Positions 43,818-45,919 of a DNA stretch of 45,919 bases are shown one piece after another. The position numbers and the translations under genes are program-made. The notes beneath the pieces are model-generated. The model worked only from the letters and a program-made list of their open reading frames with translations. It did no database searches and had not been told where the DNA came from. This DNA comes from Pseudoalteromonas sp. HM-SA03 (lineage in GTDB: Bacteria; Pseudomonadota; Gammaproteobacteria; Enterobacterales; Alteromonadaceae): NCBI RefSeq assembly GCF_002289345.1, contig NZ_NSDG01000089.1, positions 64,725 to 110,643 on the forward strand, given 5' to 3'. Every line of letters begins with the position of its first letter. Within the stretch, counting starts at the first letter, position 1.

Positions 43818-44081
43818 AAAAAACTTCCTCGTCGAATTGAGCGCATTATAAAGGGGATTAGATAAAAATAGCACCTGTAAAACGGTAAAAAGTGTGTTAG
43901 CATGCTTGACGAATTTATAATAAACAAAGCCCCCGCTGATACTCTGAGGCAATTCGGCTATTTTTTGAAACGCGTTTAATTGGCGCTTCAGCAGAAAAAG
44001 CAATTTGCTATTCAGATAGCATCTCAACACAAGTTGTAGTGTGACACAAAAGGGGTGGACACTGAAGGAAAGTGGAGTCAA

Positions 44082-45919
44082 ATGTCTGATCTCGCCAATG
44101 AAATCCTGCCAGTCAATATCGAAGATGAATTAAAAAATTCATACCTAGATTATGCAATGAGTGTAATTGTAGGTCGTGCATTACCTGACGTACGTGACGG
44201 CCTAAAGCCTGTTCACCGTCGTGTATTGTTCGCGATGAATGAACTTAAAAATGACTGGAACAAACCTTATAAAAAGTCAGCTCGTGTAGTTGGTGACGTA
44301 ATCGGTAAATATCACCCGCATGGTGATAGCGCGGTTTACGATACTATTGTACGTATGGCTCAGCCTTTCTCTCTACGCTATATGCTCGTAGATGGACAAG
44401 GTAACTTTGGTTCTGTCGATGGTGACTCTGCCGCTGCGATGCGTTATACCGAAGTACGTATGGCGAAAGTCGCTCACGAGTTACTTGCTGATCTTGAAAA
44501 AGAAACCGTTGATTATGTACCAAACTACGATGGTACAGAGCAAATTCCAGATGTGTTACCAACTAAAGTGCCTAACTTATTGGTGAATGGTTCGTCTGGT
44601 ATAGCGGTTGGTATGGCGACCAATATTCCACCTCACAATTTAACTGAGGTGATCAATGGCTGTTTGGCTGTGATCCAGAATCCAGACATCACCATTGAAG
44701 AGTTAATCGACTATATTCCAGGTCCTGATTTCCCGACTGCCGCCATTATTAGTGGTAAAAACGGCATTGAACAAGCTTATAAAACAGGCCGTGGTAAGAT
44801 ATATATCCGCGCGAAAGCTGAAATCGAAGTCGATGAGAAGACTGGCAAAGAAACCATCATCGTTCATGAAATTCCTTATCAGGTTAACAAAGCAAGACTA
44901 ATTGAAAAGATTGCTGAACTTGTTAAAGACAAAAAGGTTGAAGGGATCAGTGCACTACGCGACGAGTCGGATAAAGACGGTATGCGTATTGTTATTGAAA
45001 TTAAACGTGGTGAAGTAGGTGAGGTTGTACTGAACAACCTATACGCTCAAACACAACTACAAACTGTGTTTGGCATCAATATGGTTGCACTAGACAACAA
45101 CCAGCCTAAGTGTTTCAACCTGAAAGAAATGCTTGATGCGTTTATTATTCACCGTCGTGAGGTTGTAACGCGTCGTACTGTATTTGACCTTCGTAAGGCA
45201 AGAGACAGAGCGCATACGCTTGAAGGTCTCGCAATTGCGCTAGCCAACATTGACCCAATCATTGAGCTTATTCGTAAGTCACCAACACCAGCGGAAGCGA
45301 AAGCGGCGCTAACCGCGCGAGCTTGGGATCTTGGTAACGTTAAATCAATGCTTGAGCGCACTGGCGAAGAAAATGTTGCACGTCCAGATTGGTTAGCAGA
45401 AGAATTAGGGATCCGTGATGGTCAGTACTATTTATCTGAGCAACAAGCCCAAGCAATCCTAGACTTAAGACTACACAAATTAACGGGTCTTGAGCACGAG
45501 AAAATTCTAGCAGAATACAAAGAATTACTCGATCTTATCGCAGAGCTACTGTACATCCTTTCTACTCCAGAGCGTTTGATGGAAGTGATCCGCGATGAGT
45601 TAGTTGAAATCAAAGAAACGTATGGTGATGAGCGTCGCACAGAGATCACAGCTGCTGCGCACGATATTAGCCTAGAAGATTTGATCAACGAAGAAGACGT
45701 TGTCGTTACACTTTCTCACGAAGGCTATGTGAAGTATCAACCTCTTAGCGATTACGAAGCTCAGCGTCGTGGTGGTAAAGGGCGATCTGCAACTAAGATG
45801 AAAGATGAAGACTTTATCGAACGTCTACTCGTTGCAAATACTCACGATACAATTCTTTGTTTCTCCACTTCTGGCCGTTTGTATTGGTTGAAAGTGTACC
45901 AGCTGCCGCTTGCTTCACG
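44082..45919 (+). CDS. gyrA: DNA gyrase subunit A, N-terminal 612 codons
   Basis: Gyrase A cuts and rejoins DNA to introduce negative supercoils. The gene runs off the right edge; the breakage-reunion domain and the start of the C-terminal wrapping domain are visible. The catalytic tyrosine is Tyr122 in AAAMRYTE. The quinolone region reads [10 protein letters not shown] with Ser83 and Asp87, the susceptible form in E. coli numbering, which this protein follows exactly. The GyrA-box type segment [12 protein letters not shown] is present near residue 560. An AGTGGAGTCAA stretch with GGAG before the ATG is the SD. It is divergent from ubiG across 264 bp, which hold TATAAT-like boxes for both genes but no clear -35. 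Confidence 0.98.
   Translation, partial: MSDLANEILPVNIEDELKNSYLDYAMSVIVGRALPDVRDGLKPVHRRVLFAMNELKNDWNKPYKKSARVVGDVIGKYHPHGDSAVYDTIVRMAQPFSLRYMLVDGQGNFGSVDGDSAAAMRYTEVRMAKVAHELLADLEKETVDYVPNYDGTEQIPDVLPTKVPNLLVNGSSGIAVGMATNIPPHNLTEVINGCLAVIQNPDITIEELIDYIPGPDFPTAAIISGKNGIEQAYKTGRGKIYIRAKAEIEVDEKTGKETIIVHEIPYQVNKARLIEKIAELVKDKKVEGISALRDESDKDGMRIVIEIKRGEVGEVVLNNLYAQTQLQTVFGINMVALDNNQPKCFNLKEMLDAFIIHRREVVTRRTVFDLRKARDRAHTLEGLAIALANIDPIIELIRKSPTPAEAKAALTARAWDLGNVKSMLERTGEENVARPDWLAEELGIRDGQYYLSEQQAQAILDLRLHKLTGLEHEKILAEYKELLDLIAELLYILSTPERLMEVIRDELVEIKETYGDERRTEITAAAHDISLEDLINEEDVVVTLSHEGYVKYQPLSDYEAQRRGGKGRSATKMKDEDFIERLLVANTHDTILCFSTSGRLYWLKVYQLPLAS

Noticed and set aside
43818..44081. 88-codon N-terminal extension of UbiG
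   Set aside because: The extra part has no likeness to UbiG and crosses the divergent gyrA control region; the ATG at 43817 has a good SD.

Overview
The window reads as a chromosomal segment of a marine gammaproteobacterium of the Alteromonadales, most like Pseudoalteromonas. This is inferred from protein likeness to E. coli, Shewanella and Pseudoalteromonas families, moderate-to-low GC, and conserved gene orders (thrS-infC-rpmI-rplT, sppA-ansA, nrdA-nrdB-yfaE, ubiG/gyrA). I found no tRNA, rRNA, insertion sequence, prophage or CRISPR array. It is a dense housekeeping and accessory-metabolism region with 36 supportable protein genes, two of them cut by the window edges.

Layout. 1-10 kb: a truncated secreted S41-type peptidase, an acyl-CoA synthetase, a tripartite RND efflux operon (adaptor plus pump) divergent from a TetR regulator, and an ABC exporter. 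10-13 kb: a secreted ChaN/EreA-like protein, a DUF3010 protein and an endonuclease/exonuclease/phosphatase-fold protein. 13-16.5 kb: the translation operon thrS-infC-rpmI-rplT, with infC starting at a conserved ATT. 16.5-24.3 kb: an SDR oxidoreductase, an M14 peptidase coupled to gloC, an Lrp-type regulator, a SulP anion transporter, and a LytS/LytTR two-component pair. 24.4-30.7 kb: pykA divergent from a 6-phosphogluconate dehydrogenase, then ansA and sppA. 30.8-35 kb: fadH, a DoxX membrane protein, ydjA and upp. 35-38.3 kb: a histidine-rich ZnuD-like TonB receptor divergent from a yaeQ gene across a Zur-type operator. 38.3-45.9 kb: yfaE-nrdB-nrdA, a HAD phosphatase overlapping ubiG, and the 5' part of gyrA.

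The genes join several pathways: glycolysis and pentose phosphate (pykA, gnd), fatty-acid activation and unsaturated beta-oxidation (acyl-CoA synthetase, fadH), dNTP synthesis (nrdAB, yfaE), pyrimidine salvage (upp), ubiquinone synthesis (ubiG), zinc acquisition and drug efflux.

Most of the novelty is in the non-coding DNA. Between tetR and the RND operon lie three 18-bp dyads of form GTAnAC-N6-GTnTAC, repeated at exactly 33 bp. Upstream of nrdA are two pairs of NrdR-like boxes, each pair 31 bp apart, with a perfect DnaA box between them. Intrinsic terminators sit directly before nrdB and ansA as possible attenuators, and strong palindromes lie upstream of gnd and sulP. I saw no clearly new multi-gene system; the best leads are these regulatory layouts and the poorly understood 10.0-11.2 kb gene.
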